Program-made: the position numbers and the translations under genes
The notes under the pieces: model-generated
Told to the model about the DNA's origin: nothing
Database searches by the model: none
The model's input: the letters and a program-made list of their open reading frames with translations, nothing else
Shown: one piece after another, positions 18,404 to 26,910 of the stretch
How positions within the stretch are numbered: the stretch's first letter is position 1
Layout: the number at the start of each line of letters is the position of its first letter
Source: Rhizobium sp. CF080
GTDB taxonomy: Bacteria > Pseudomonadota > Alphaproteobacteria > Rhizobiales > Rhizobiaceae
Reading direction: 5' to 3'
NCBI RefSeq assembly: GCF_000282095.2
Contig: NZ_AKKC02000016.1
Span: forward strand, 434,001 to 498,000
DNA: 64,000 nucleotides

Positions 18404-18855
18404 CGGTTCGGAGGGACCGGACACGCCGTCGGAAACCGATACACCCCCGCAATCCGCCGCCGCCACGATGGCACCAGGGCCGAACGTGTCACTGCCGATT
18501 GCTCATAGGCATGGATGAAATGCTGCGGCCCGGCCAGCACCCCTGCATGTTTCGCCGCGCACTCCGGCCGCCAGCGGAACAGCAGGAGGTCGCCGGGTTC
18601 CGCCTCACCCATCTCTACCGCCGGCCCGAAGAGCCGCAGGGCAGCGTCCACCAGGCGGTCTTCGCCACTCCGCTCGGCCCAATCGGTTGCATAAGCCGGC
18701 ACCGCCTCCGATTCCTCGCAGTAGAGTTCGCGCCAGATGCCCCGGATCAGCCCGATGCAATCGCAACCAACGCCCTTCAGCGCGCCCTGATGCCGATAGG
18801 GTGTGCCGATCCACCCCTCGGCCAACGCAACGATCTTCTGGCCCTGCCCCCTCAT
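18391..18855 (-). CDS. GTA gp14-like NlpC/P60 cell-wall peptidase
   Basis: A 154-residue NlpC/P60 cysteine peptidase. The catalytic Cys33 lies in GCDCIGLIRG and the His in AKHAGVLAG. In RcGTA, gp14 is a tail-associated peptidase that probably opens peptidoglycan during DNA entry. The start overlaps the gp13 stop (ATGA). The last residues (VPPNRNAT) are read from an AT-rich inverted repeat, so the native 3' end may have been altered. Confidence 0.92.
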   Translation of the reverse strand: MRGQGQKIVALAEGWIGTPYRHQGALKGVGCDCIGLIRGIWRELYCEESEAVPAYATDWAERSGEDRLVDAALRLFGPAVEMGEAEPGDLLLFRWRPECAAKHAGVLAGPQHFIHAYEQSAVTRSALVPSWRRRIAGVYRFPTACPVPPNRNAT

Positions 18856-19727
18856 TCGAAGATCGGCCCGCCGTCATGGACCCGCTCCCCGTCAACATAG
18901 GAGTAAGCGAAATCGGCGCCCGGCACATGCGGGAAACCCCGGAAATTCAGGTGGTTCGCAAAGCGTGCCCTGCAGGTCGCAAACGACTTGTCGCACCCCG
19001 CGGTCACCGTAAACGTGTCGCCCGCCGCAACCTGTACTTCCAGCGGCAGCCAGAACGTCAGCTCCGCCGAACCGTCGGCCTTCCTCGCATGCGCCTCGAC
19101 ATCGACCGACACCCTGCCGGAAAACGTCAGAACGCCCTGCCGGAAGAAACCGCTGTCAAAGCCGCCAAGCCCGGAGACCGCGATCCGGCTCGCATCCTCG
19201 ACAGCGAGCACCGCTCCCTCACCGCGCCACAGATCCAGGTTTACGCCACAGCGCGCATCGCCCAGGCTGGCGTCGCAGCGGCGGCTGTAGACGCGCCCCT
19301 GCGGTTGGCTCAGCCGGTGCGCCAGACTACGCAGCTCCGCCCGAAACTGCGCGCCGGCTCGGGAAACCTCGCCGATCTCCCGCATATTGAGCAGGATATG
19401 CTGGTCGGGCGCCGCCCAATTGACGAGAAACAGTTCGACGCGCGCGCCGTCATATCTGCCGGTCGCCAAATCCCGCTCCCTAATCGCCGCACTCGAAAAC
19501 CCGCCGGCCACCTCGTCGGCACTTACGGAAAGCCCCGTTGCCGCCTCTGCCTCGCTTGCCGAAAACCCGCTCGCCGCCAGGAAGATGGTTCCGTCGAACG
19601 TCAGATCGCGGTCATGCTCGGTAAAACCCAGCACGATGCCGTCGCGCCGCGTCACCCGCCAGGCGTGGCAGGTGGTCGTCGCCTCCTGCGCCAGATGCGC
19701 AGCCAGATCAGCCGGTACCGTTTTCAT
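18852..19727 (-). CDS. GTA gp13-like tail hub protein (DUF2163)
   Basis: A 291-residue protein of the DUF2163/phage BR0599 family, the RcGTA gp13 baseplate hub. Family features are the N-terminal TTTCHAWRVTRRDG and GFTEHDRDL blocks and C-terminal cysteines (RRCDASLGDARCGV, GCDKSFATCRARFANH) followed by NFRGFPHVPG. In homologous hubs the cysteine cluster coordinates a metal. It overlaps gp12 and gp14 by 4 bases on each side. Confidence 0.93.
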   Translation of the reverse strand: MKTVPADLAAHLAQEATTTCHAWRVTRRDGIVLGFTEHDRDLTFDGTIFLAASGFSASEAEAATGLSVSADEVAGGFSSAAIRERDLATGRYDGARVELFLVNWAAPDQHILLNMREIGEVSRAGAQFRAELRSLAHRLSQPQGRVYSRRCDASLGDARCGVNLDLWRGEGAVLAVEDASRIAVSGLGGFDSGFFRQGVLTFSGRVSVDVEAHARKADGSAELTFWLPLEVQVAAGDTFTVTAGCDKSFATCRARFANHLNFRGFPHVPGADFAYSYVDGERVHDGGPIFE

Positions 19728-20365
19728 GCCAAAACCTCCGTCAGCGGAATGGTCGGGATGCGCCCGGCATCGAAATGCGCGAGGTTGACATCGATCCGGT
19801 CCGTATCGAACCGCACCGGCACATCGAATTCATAACCGGCGCGCACCACATCGCCGACAGCGGGAACATGCCCGGCCGCAAAGGTGATGATCCCCGTCGC
19901 GGCATCGACCGACAGAGTTTCATCCGCCGCCGCAACGCCGTTTACCGACACCGCGACCGTTCCGGCGACCGGCTTGACGATCCGCCGCACCCAGCTCCCG
20001 CCGCTATCCGCATAGGTCTTGATGAGCTGGAACGCTGCGATCTCACCGTCGCCGGTGCCGATCCTCTGGTCGGTCGCCGATACCGGCTCGCCCGGCGCGC
20101 AGGATTTCCAATCGACCGGATCGCGAAACCGAAATCCGTAAAGCCGCCCCGCACGAGCCTCGAAAAATTCCAGCACCGCATAGAGGTCGCCGAGCGATTT
20201 CACCCCCGATCCAGCGTCATAGCTGCGCCGTGAATCCCGCCAGCGCTGGTTGCGCTGCTCGCGCCCGTTGGAAAGGTTGACGATATCGGTGCGCCGCACC
20301 GGCCCGCCGGTCGCCCCGAGCGCCAGGCGCAACGGGAGCCGGATCTCGTGAAAAGCATCAGCCAT
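19724..20365 (-). CDS. GTA gp12-like distal tail protein (DUF2460)
   Basis: A 213-residue protein of the DUF2460/TIGR02217 family, equivalent to the RcGTA gp12 distal tail protein. Diagnostic blocks are AFHEIRLPL, RFRDPVDWKSC and the end FDAGRIPTIPLTEVL. The start is ATG 20365 with GGAGG 8 bases upstream; the longer open frame lacks such a site. A 145-base non-coding gap separates it from the inserted propeller-like gene upstream. Confidence 0.92.
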   Translation of the reverse strand: MADAFHEIRLPLRLALGATGGPVRRTDIVNLSNGREQRNQRWRDSRRSYDAGSGVKSLGDLYAVLEFFEARAGRLYGFRFRDPVDWKSCAPGEPVSATDQRIGTGDGEIAAFQLIKTYADSGGSWVRRIVKPVAGTVAVSVNGVAAADETLSVDAATGIITFAAGHVPAVGDVVRAGYEFDVPVRFDTDRIDVNLAHFDAGRIPTIPLTEVLA

Positions 20366-20510
20366 GACCCGCAACCTCCATTGCACATCCGAAGTGTCTC
20401 GTCGCGGGGCAGGATCGCTCTGCCCCGCTGATGTCGCGCTCAACGGACCTGCCTGAAGGCCAACGAAAGCCCTTCAATGCATTACCGTTTCAGTTTGCTC
20501 ACGGAAGGCT

Positions 20511-21683
20511 TCAGCTGATCTGGATCGTGCCGATTTTGTACCGCACGTTTTCGTCAGCCGTGATGACGACAGCGCTGTTGCCGAGGATTGTCTGATAGTT
20601 CTGATCCTGAGAATTCGGATCGAATACGCCGATGAAGTGATTGCTGTGATATTCATTCATCGCGCCACCGCCGGCGAGGCTGACCATTTGGCGACCGTTC
20701 ACCTCGAATTGCGGATTGGCCAAGGTATCCGATACGCAGTAGCAGAAACCATCCGCCTGCAGACCGGTATAACCGAACAGAACCCATTTCTGCGTGGGAA
20801 CGTGATATCGGATGGTCTGCGCCATGCGTCCGTTCTGGTCATACATGGTGTAGGGATTATAACCCGAGACCTTGAAGAAGATCTTCGGTTGCTGGGGCGC
20901 AATGTTGCCTTGGTAGTATTGGTGGTTGACCGTCTCCCACTGGTTCGAGTTGTTATAGAATTGCCAGCCGACCGAAGCGTCGAGATTCGAGGTGCGGATC
21001 ATTGCGAAGCCGTTGTCGAGCAGCGTGGTATTACCTGGCAGGTTGCGAACCTCCACGAAGGCGTAATAATAATTGCCTTCCTGCACGATGTTCGAAGGAT
21101 GCAGGAACCCGTAGGCCGTATTAATAGACTGATAGGACCACGGCTCCGGGATCAACACGCAGCGAACGTTATGATGATTTTGGCCATAATCGCCGGGCTG
21201 CGGGATTGTCCAGGCCTGACCATCATTGGTCGAGCGCACATAGCCGATTGCGTTGACCCAGCGTGTATTGAACCCATAGGCGTTGGAATTGAAGCCCGGA
21301 ACCCCACCAATCGTGGCAGATGATTGATAGAACTCATGATGAGTCAGGGCAACAACGAGGGAACCGCGGGCGAAAGGGGACATGATCCAGTGACGGTTGG
21401 CATAATGCCCTTCATAGGTGTCACGCGGGGAACTCCAGTGCATGCCCGCATTCCAGTTGGTCCAAGTGTTACCGTTATGCCAGTCGTAGACAACATTAAA
21501 ACGGTACCCTTCTGAATGAGCGGTAATGAACGTCGGTGTGCCGTTTGCATCGCGCCACGGATGCAGGGGACCATCCACCCACAAGCCATAAGGCGTGCTT
21601 CCGCCAACATAGCCGTGCCATTGGTTCGTGCTGAAATCCATGCACGTCGTGTTTCCAGACGTCGTAACTACACTCGTAACCAT
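20511..21683 (-). CDS. Unrecognised propeller-like protein inserted in the GTA tail genes
   Basis: A 390-residue protein unlike any GTA component I know. It is rich in Asn, Tyr, Trp and Gly, with no signal peptide or membrane segment. Repeated strand-turn blocks such as YGLWVDGPLHPW, HPSNIVQEGNYYYAFVE and RYHVPTQKWVLFGY resemble blades of five-bladed beta-propeller glycosidases (GH43/GH32-like) or sialidase-type folds. This is a fold impression only. AAGGAG lies 9 bases before the ATG. Its base composition is clearly less GC-rich than that of its neighbours, suggesting later acquisition. Position suggests a carbohydrate-binding or -cleaving cargo gene, or a particle-associated protein. Confidence 0.6.
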   Translation of the reverse strand: MVTSVVTTSGNTTCMDFSTNQWHGYVGGSTPYGLWVDGPLHPWRDANGTPTFITAHSEGYRFNVVYDWHNGNTWTNWNAGMHWSSPRDTYEGHYANRHWIMSPFARGSLVVALTHHEFYQSSATIGGVPGFNSNAYGFNTRWVNAIGYVRSTNDGQAWTIPQPGDYGQNHHNVRCVLIPEPWSYQSINTAYGFLHPSNIVQEGNYYYAFVEVRNLPGNTTLLDNGFAMIRTSNLDASVGWQFYNNSNQWETVNHQYYQGNIAPQQPKIFFKVSGYNPYTMYDQNGRMAQTIRYHVPTQKWVLFGYTGLQADGFCYCVSDTLANPQFEVNGRQMVSLAGGGAMNEYHSNHFIGVFDPNSQDQNYQTILGNSAVVITADENVRYKIGTIQIS

Positions 21684-21912
21684 TTTTGATTTCTCCTTCG
21701 ATTACATGCTGAAGTGCCTCGGCTCCCTCCATTTCAGGAGCCGGTTGTTTGGTCCTGGCGATATCGTTGAGCTGGAGAGAGGGCGGTAAACCGGAATTCT
21801 TTTCGCCGCTCTCGCCCTTCGCATCGGATCGAGGACTGACTCGTCCCTGATCGACTGGCCTATCGCGTTTCCGATATCCGGAGCGCGGATGCCTGAGCGT
21901 CTGGCATAGACC

Positions 21913-22446
21913 TCAAAGACCGCGCCTGCCGCGTGCGACGCCGCGCGCCAGCATGGCAGAAATCTGCCCCTCGCTTTTCCGAAAGCTCCCCGCATCGGTC
22001 GCCGTTACGTTGAAGACGATCTGGGGCATTGCCCCGCCGCCTGCCGCCGCCACGCCCAATGCACCATCCGGGCCGCGTTTCAGCGGCAGGATCGCCTCGG
22101 CACCCGCTTCGCCCATGAGACCCATATTGCCGCCCATCGGGAAGAAACTCGGGCTGCGCACGACACCGCCGTCCGCAAACGGTGTCACGGAGCCGGCCAG
22201 TCCGCCGATTGCCCCGTTGACGAAATTGCCGAGCATGTTTTCGAGCGGCTTCAGCCCTGCGGAGAGCGCAATATCCGTCATCCGGCTGCCCAAGCCCCGC
22301 AACACCGCCTCGAGCCCCTTGCCGCCACTTGCGGCAGAACTCAGCGCGGTCGTCAGCGCCGATCCGAACCGTTGCGATCGGTTTTCCAGATCGGCCATCA
22401 CGCCGGCCAGCGCCTCGGCGTCGGAAAGGGTGGCGGAAAAGTTCAT
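21913..22446 (-). CDS. GTA gp11-like short tape-measure protein
   Basis: A 177-residue protein with an alpha-helical start (SDAEALAGVMADLENRSQRF), Gly/Ala-rich amphipathic centre, and the C-terminal PFADGGVV...MGEAGAEAILPL block typical of tail tape-measure proteins. The start is ATG 22446: GGAAG lies 8 bases upstream, and the preceding gene ends one base before it (TGACATG). The short length is usual for GTA gp11. A 229-base non-coding stretch separates its stop from the inserted propeller-like gene. Confidence 0.88.
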   Translation of the reverse strand: MNFSATLSDAEALAGVMADLENRSQRFGSALTTALSSAASGGKGLEAVLRGLGSRMTDIALSAGLKPLENMLGNFVNGAIGGLAGSVTPFADGGVVRSPSFFPMGGNMGLMGEAGAEAILPLKRGPDGALGVAAAGGGAMPQIVFNVTATDAGSFRKSEGQISAMLARGVARGRRGL

Positions 22447-22447
22447 G

Positions 22448-22660
22448 TCATCGTCTTCCATCAATAGCCTCATCGTCGGGAAACGCGGTCATCAAAGCCT
22501 CCAATCCGGCCCGCTCCATCGTCACACGCTGCGGTCCTAGTCCGCCGGTGATGGTGAAAAACTCGACCGGCGTCAGCGCCCAGAAATCCTTCGCAGGAAG
22601 CCGCAGCAGGCAAAGGCCGGCGTGCATCACCGCATCCCAAGGAAACGGCATGCCCGCCAT
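22448..22660 (-). CDS. GTA tail assembly chaperone (TIGR02216-like)
   Basis: A 70-residue protein with the conserved block PFPWDAVMHAGL...LRLPAKDFWALTPVEFFTITGG, diagnostic of the small GTA tail chaperone encoded between gp10 and gp11. The ATG at 22660 is preferred. A TTG at 22687, overlapping the gp10 stop, would add nine residues. It acts in tail tube and tape-measure assembly; that role is inferred from the family. Confidence 0.85.
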   Translation of the reverse strand: MAGMPFPWDAVMHAGLCLLRLPAKDFWALTPVEFFTITGGLGPQRVTMERAGLEALMTAFPDDEAIDGRR

Positions 22661-22683
22661 TGCCCCGTTACCCGCTGCGGCTC

Positions 22684-23031
22684 TCAAGGGTTTGCTGCAG
22701 CGTCCCTGCCCGGCCCGGCAAATGTCGCCGCCAGCAGATCCCCGACGATCCGCGCATAACCGACGACACCGTCGTCGACGCTCATCGCCGCCACCTCGTC
22801 GTCGGAGAACAGATTGCCGCCGCCGCGCAGGCCGGCGCCGATCAGCCGGATCATGTCCGCCGCCTTCAGCCGGCCGGAGGAAAAACGCTCCGCCAGCCCG
22901 TTGAGATCGCCGACCGAAAACGCCGTCTCCAGCTCCGCCAGCGCGCCAAGCGTCAGGCAGAGAATGCGGCGCTCGCCGTCGATCACCGCCTCCACCTCGC
23001 CGCGCCGGCGATTTGCCCGTGCGCCCTGCAT
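22684..23031 (-). CDS. GTA gp10-like tail protein
   Basis: A 115-residue GTA-gp10 family protein. The family block is GERRILCLTLGALAELE followed by helical segments with DMIRLIGAGLRGGG. Its first base overlaps the final base of the gp9 stop. It works in the tail, probably at the tube or its assembly. Confidence 0.9.
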   Translation of the reverse strand: MQGARANRRRGEVEAVIDGERRILCLTLGALAELETAFSVGDLNGLAERFSSGRLKAADMIRLIGAGLRGGGNLFSDDEVAAMSVDDGVVGYARIVGDLLAATFAGPGRDAAANP

Positions 23032-23438
23032 CAGAGCGCCCCGAAGGTCAGGCTGCCCGCCGATTCCAGCGCAAGCTCGAAGCGGATCTCGCCATTGTGC
23101 TCGCCGGAATATTCAAGCGCCGTCACCTGGAACGGCCCGGTCACCGTGCCGAAGGCCGGGATCAGGATCTGCCAGGCAAGAATGCTGCCGGCAAAGAACG
23201 CGCCGCGCACCAGCGCATCGCTCGCCTGGTCCTTGAAAATACCGGCCCCGGTTAGCGACGCGCGCTGCACGCCCGCGCCACCCAGGAGCTCGCGCCAGCG
23301 CCCGGCGCTTTCGGCATCGGTGATGTCGACGGTCTCAGCATTGAAGGCGAGCCGCTTCGAGCGCAGCCCCGCCACCGTCAGGAACGCGCCGTCATTGTCG
23401 ATCTTCAAGAGCAGGTCCTTGCCCTTCTGCGCAACCAT
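23031..23438 (-). CDS. GTA gp9-like major tail tube protein
   Basis: A 135-residue major tail protein of the TP901-1/GTA gp9 family. MVAQKGKDLLLKI at the start, a middle block with RSKRLAFNAETVDITDAES, and the end YSGEHNGEIRFELALES are characteristic. The start is ATG 23438 with GGAAAGGAC 5 bases upstream; the longer open frame upstream reaches into the promoter of a divergent gene. It is the first gene of the distal GTA half, downstream of the MFS insertion, and so needs its own promoter or read-through. Confidence 0.92.
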   Translation of the reverse strand: MVAQKGKDLLLKIDNDGAFLTVAGLRSKRLAFNAETVDITDAESAGRWRELLGGAGVQRASLTGAGIFKDQASDALVRGAFFAGSILAWQILIPAFGTVTGPFQVTALEYSGEHNGEIRFELALESAGSLTFGAL

Positions 23439-23542
23439 GTGGAAGTCCTTTCCGCTGTTGTCGTTTGTCGCTTTCGCACCTCCGGAAGCGGTGCTAGAGC
23501 GTCGAGCGCTCACACCCGTTTTCGCGAATGCTTCCCGCCACC

Positions 23543-24757
23543 ATGCCCAAAATCCTCCCCCTGCGCTCGGCGCAGACGATCGCCGTGCTCGCCGTCACCC
23601 AGATCATCTCCTGGGGCACGAGCTTTGATATGCTCGGCGTCATGGGCCGCGTCGTCGCGCCGGAACTCGGCCTGCCCAACGAGGTCGTGTTCTTCGGCCT
23701 GTCGATCATGATGCTGGTCAGCGCGCTCGCCGGCCCCGCAACCGGTCGCCTGCTCGTCCGCCATGGCGCCGCCAAGGTCATGGCGACAGCGTCGGTCACC
23801 TTCGCGATCGGCCTGCTGCTGCTCGCGAGCGCCCACGAAGTCCTGGTCTACGGGCTCGCCTGGATCATCATCGGTGTCGGCGGCGCGCTCGGCCTGTCGG
23901 CGCCGGCCTATACGGCGGTCGTCGAGCGCGAGGGCCTCGACGGCAAGCGCATCATCGCCATCCTCATGCTGTTCACCGGGCTATCAGCCACCATCTTCTG
24001 GCCGGTCCTGGCACTGATGAACGATCTCGTCGGCTGGCGGATGACATTTGTGCTCTCCGCCGCTCTGCAGATCTTCGTCTGCCTGCCGCTCTATCTGTTT
24101 GGTCTGCCGAAACCGATCGACCGGAGCGAACAAGCTCAGGCCACGGATACGGTGCCGGTCGATTTCACGCCGCCGGAACGCCGCCGCGCCTTCTTCCTGG
24201 TGGCTGCAGCCACCGCGATCAGTTCGTTCATCAGCTTCGGCCTGTCGCCCTCGTTGCTCGCTCTCCTGCAACAGGCCGGCGCCTCGCCGGCGCTCGCCCT
24301 TCAGCTCGGCTCGGCGCGCGGCGCGATCGGCGTCTCGGCCCGTTTCGTCGATATGGCTCTCGGCCGACGTGGCAATACGCTTCTGACCTCGATGGTCGGC
24401 ACCAGCCTGGTGCTCATCAGCTTCCTGCTGGCAGCCATGATCACGTCCTCGGCTCCGATCCTCGTCATCTTCGTGCTGCTCTATGGCTTCGGCACCGGCG
24501 TGCTCGCGGTCGCCCGCGCGCTGCTGCCGCTGTCGCTCTTCTCGCCGCGCGAATTCGGCCTGCAATCCGCCCGCCTGTCGCTGCCGCAGAACCTCGCCAA
24601 TGCCGCCGCCCCGGTCATCTTCACCGCCCTCCTCGACCGCGCCGGCGCCTCCGCCGCCCTCATGACCGGCGCCGTGCTCTCGGCGATCTCGCTGGTGTTC
24701 GTGCTGATGCTGGTCGGGCTGGTGCGACGGGCGAATGGGCGCTTAATTGCTGATTGA
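23543..24757 (+). CDS. MFS transporter inserted antisense in the GTA cluster
   Basis: A major-facilitator permease of 404 residues with 12 hydrophobic segments. A cytoplasmic loop lies near 190-205, and the segment-2/3 loop contains GRLLVRHGAAKV. It is transcribed against the GTA genes and splits gp9 from gp8. Its stop overlaps the end of the GNAT gene tail to tail by 15 bases. The start could also be ATG 23528, five codons upstream; neither has a good ribosome site. Substrate unknown. It is not a phage-type gene, so it marks an insertion. Confidence 0.85.
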   Translation: MPKILPLRSAQTIAVLAVTQIISWGTSFDMLGVMGRVVAPELGLPNEVVFFGLSIMMLVSALAGPATGRLLVRHGAAKVMATASVTFAIGLLLLASAHEVLVYGLAWIIIGVGGALGLSAPAYTAVVEREGLDGKRIIAILMLFTGLSATIFWPVLALMNDLVGWRMTFVLSAALQIFVCLPLYLFGLPKPIDRSEQAQATDTVPVDFTPPERRRAFFLVAAATAISSFISFGLSPSLLALLQQAGASPALALQLGSARGAIGVSARFVDMALGRRGNTLLTSMVGTSLVLISFLLAAMITSSAPILVIFVLLYGFGTGVLAVARALLPLSLFSPREFGLQSARLSLPQNLANAAAPVIFTALLDRAGASAALMTGAVLSAISLVFVLMLVGLVRRANGRLIAD

Positions 24758-25243
24758 AGCGACGATATCCTTGACCGGCAAGAGCAGGGTACGGTCCAGC
24801 CCCTTGGCCTGCCGAAACCCGTGTCTGAGATAAAAACTCGACGCCTCGTCGTCGAGGGCGTGAACCATGACGGCCCTAAAGGCGACCACTTCCGAGGTCG
24901 CAACAACGGCCAATAGGGCATTCTTCAGAAGTTCGCCGCCCAGGCCCTGTCCATGATGCCTCCGGTCCACCGCAAGCCGAGCCAGCAAAGCCACGGGGAT
25001 CTCGCCCGGCGCCTGATGCCCCTTGACCTGTCGAGGCGCGTTTTCGCGCGAAATCATGCCGGCGCACAGCGAGTGATAGCCGACCACCCGAAAATCGGCG
25101 TCGGCAATCACGAAGGTCCGCGTATAGCTCTGCGCTTGATTGTGAAGCGCCATCTCCTTCAGGAATCTATCGAGCACCGGCTTGCCGCTCTCGAAATCTC
25201 CAAGATGATGTTGCTCACCCAGGGGAACTGGTTTGCGATACAT
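24743..25243 (-). CDS. GNAT acetyltransferase toxin (TacT/AtaT-like)
   Basis: A 166-residue GNAT enzyme paired with a DUF1778 antitoxin. Known TacT/AtaT toxins acetylate aminoacyl-tRNA and stop translation. The acetyl-CoA site is RLAVDRRHHGQGLGGELL, and FYLRHGF is the usual C-terminal signature. The ATG at 25243 lies 4 bases after the antitoxin stop, the normal arrangement for the class; the open frame extends upstream over the antitoxin and is discounted. Confidence 0.85.
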   Translation of the reverse strand: MYRKPVPLGEQHHLGDFESGKPVLDRFLKEMALHNQAQSYTRTFVIADADFRVVGYHSLCAGMISRENAPRQVKGHQAPGEIPVALLARLAVDRRHHGQGLGGELLKNALLAVVATSEVVAFRAVMVHALDDEASSFYLRHGFRQAKGLDRTLLLPVKDIVASISN

Positions 25244-25247
25244 GGGC

Positions 25248-25523
25248 TCAGTCGAGCCATTGCCGGTTCGACTTGAGCAAGGCAGAAAGCTTCTCATTCA
25301 CCTGCGCCGGCTCCCCGAGCAAACTTTCGACGGCATCGAACATCGTCGCATCGACGCCAATGAACCGCTGGTCCAGGAGCTCTTTCTGGGCAGTTGCCAA
25401 GGCCGCTTCGGTCATGAACGCCGACAGCGACTTGCCGGAGATCTCGGCCGCGCGGGCAATGACCTCGCGTGTCGATGCATCTATCCGCAGATTGATCGTT
25501 TCGTTTTTTCGAAGTGCTACCAT
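25248..25523 (-). CDS. DUF1778 antitoxin (TacA/AtaR-like)
   Basis: A 91-residue ribbon-helix-helix antitoxin. The N-terminal block RKNETINLRIDASTREVI is the DUF1778 DNA-binding part and SAFMTEAAL follows. The acidic/aromatic tail (ALLKSNRQWLD) is the part expected to wrap the GNAT toxin. The start is placed at ATG 25523; ATG 25547 would lie inside the likely operator palindrome. Confidence 0.85.
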   Translation of the reverse strand: MVALRKNETINLRIDASTREVIARAAEISGKSLSAFMTEAALATAQKELLDQRFIGVDATMFDAVESLLGEPAQVNEKLSALLKSNRQWLD

Positions 25524-25536
25524 AACCCTGGAATCC

Positions 25537-25554
25537 ACAATGTACATTCATTGT
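25537..25554. promoter_or_regulatory. Palindromic operator of the GNAT/DUF1778 pair
   Basis: ACAATG (25537-25542) and CATTGT (25549-25554) form an inverted repeat around TACATT in an AT-rich stretch (TGTATATACA nearby). It lies 13 bases upstream of the antitoxin start. Ribbon-helix-helix antitoxins normally autorepress at such sites. Confidence 0.55.
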
Positions 25555-25601
25555 ATATACATTTTCCTCGCGTTATTCAACGACCAATCCGAGCAGTTCC
25601 A

Positions 25602-26000
25602 TCACTCCGTCACCGCCCGAAACCGCATCTCCCCCAGATAAAACTTCGTCTTCGGCTCCCGCCGCGTCCGCATGCTCACCTGCAGCAGGCTCACCAGTGC
25701 CGCGCCTTCAAGCGCCAGCCCGGCGTCATGCAACATGGAGTGCGCCAACCCGGCGATCTCCTGAACCTGCCGCCGCCCCTCGCCGTCGGACCATATTTCC
25801 AGGACCAAAAGATGTTCCTCGCCTGCCTCGGTGGCGGTCGAAAAATCCCGTGTCTCCATCTCGCCGAACACCACGCAGGGCAACTTTGCCCGCGGCAGAA
25901 GCCGGTCGCGGATGCCGTCGGCACCGACGATCGCGGTCAGCGCCGCATCGTTGGTAAGCGTCTGATGGATCGCTCGCAGAAGCGCGTTTCCCGCCGTCAT
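25602..26000 (-). CDS. GTA gp8-like tail completion protein (DUF3168)
   Basis: A 132-residue DUF3168 protein, the GTA gp8 equivalent at the head-tail interface. It begins MTAGNALLRAIHQTL with a conserved RDRLLPRAKLPCVVFGE block and ends LGEMRFRAVTE. The start is ATG 26000, overlapping the gp7 stop (25997) in an ATGA junction. Confidence 0.9.
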   Translation of the reverse strand: MTAGNALLRAIHQTLTNDAALTAIVGADGIRDRLLPRAKLPCVVFGEMETRDFSTATEAGEEHLLVLEIWSDGEGRRQVQEIAGLAHSMLHDAGLALEGAALVSLLQVSMRTRREPKTKFYLGEMRFRAVTE

Positions 26001-26329
26001 CGGGTTTCCTCCTCGCATTGGCAGACGAGGTAACGCCGCGTCTCGTCCGGATCGTGCACCAACTTCACCAGGAAGAGCCGCCCGCCCTTGCGAAACCGCT
26101 GGCCGGCTGAAATGCCGTCGCGGAACCGTACCCAGATACGGTGGCTGACCGTGCCGCCCTCGGCCGCCGCCTGTTCCTCCACCACGAACGAGACCGGCTC
26201 GATCCGCGCCCAGAGCGTCGCCGTCACCTCCCAGGTCACCGCCGCGCCGCCTTGCCCGTCCGGCACCGCCTCCGGTGCCTCGAGGTCGAGCTTGGCGGTC
26301 ATCGACCCCGGATCGAAGAACAGCGCCAT
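25997..26329 (-). CDS. GTA gp7-like head closure protein
   Basis: A 110-residue phage head closure protein. The end block DPDETRRYLVCQCEEE and the middle block WARIEPVSFVVEEQ..GTVSHRIWVRFRDGI match the SPP1 gp16/GTA gp7 type. The start is ATG 26329, whose first base is the last of the gp6 stop (TGATG). A longer open frame upstream reads through gp6 and is not coding. Confidence 0.88.
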   Translation of the reverse strand: MALFFDPGSMTAKLDLEAPEAVPDGQGGAAVTWEVTATLWARIEPVSFVVEEQAAAEGGTVSHRIWVRFRDGISAGQRFRKGGRLFLVKLVHDPDETRRYLVCQCEEETR

Positions 26330-26898
26330 CAGAGCCTCCGCATCCGGAAGGGCGCGATCAGCCGTTCGTAACCGTCGGGAATTCCGGCCGGCTGGTTGTC
26401 CGGCGAAACGACCCCGCGGAAGGCGAACATGTGGCCGATATGGAGGGACATCGCCCGTTTCAGCGTGTCCGGCACATCGGTGCCCGCCTCGCCGAAGCCG
26501 GCCGAAAAGTCGATCTCGATGCCGTTGACGGCCCTGCCCGGCTGCGGCGGATGTCTCAGCCACAACCGCGCCGGCCGGCCTTCGCCGTCGAGCAGATGAT
26601 CTTCCAGTGGAACTTCAAGCGCCGTTCCGTCGGCGTCATAAACCATAACAGTCTCAATCGCCTGCACCGGCGATCTCGATATCCGGATCACCCCGTCGGC
26701 CGGCCAGCGGTCGAGATAGAGCCGCCAGACTTGAGAGATCAGGCAAAGCCCCGTCTCCCGCTCCAGATGCTCCCGGGCAGTGGTGATCAGTGAGGCCAGC
26801 AGCGCATCCTCGTCGCCTCCATCAAGACGCAGATGCGCCTTCACCTCGGCAAGCGTCAGCGGCTCCGCGGAAGGCGGAGTGGTTTGAGCGTAGGTCAT
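26329..26898 (-). CDS. GTA gp6-like head-tail connector protein
   Basis: A 189-residue head-tail connector (gp6/DUF3208-like). PLTLAEVKAHLRLDG..DEDALLASLI is the standard start of the family, followed by TGLCLISQVWRLYLDRWP and IDFSAGFGEAG. The ATG at 26898 begins the real protein; the upstream extension lies in an inverted repeat region. It opens a four-gene overlapping run, gp6-gp7-gp8. Confidence 0.9.
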   Translation of the reverse strand: MTYAQTTPPSAEPLTLAEVKAHLRLDGGDEDALLASLITTAREHLERETGLCLISQVWRLYLDRWPADGVIRISRSPVQAIETVMVYDADGTALEVPLEDHLLDGEGRPARLWLRHPPQPGRAVNGIEIDFSAGFGEAGTDVPDTLKRAMSLHIGHMFAFRGVVSPDNQPAGIPDGYERLIAPFRMRRL

Positions 26899-26910
26899 GG
26901 GGATCCTGAG

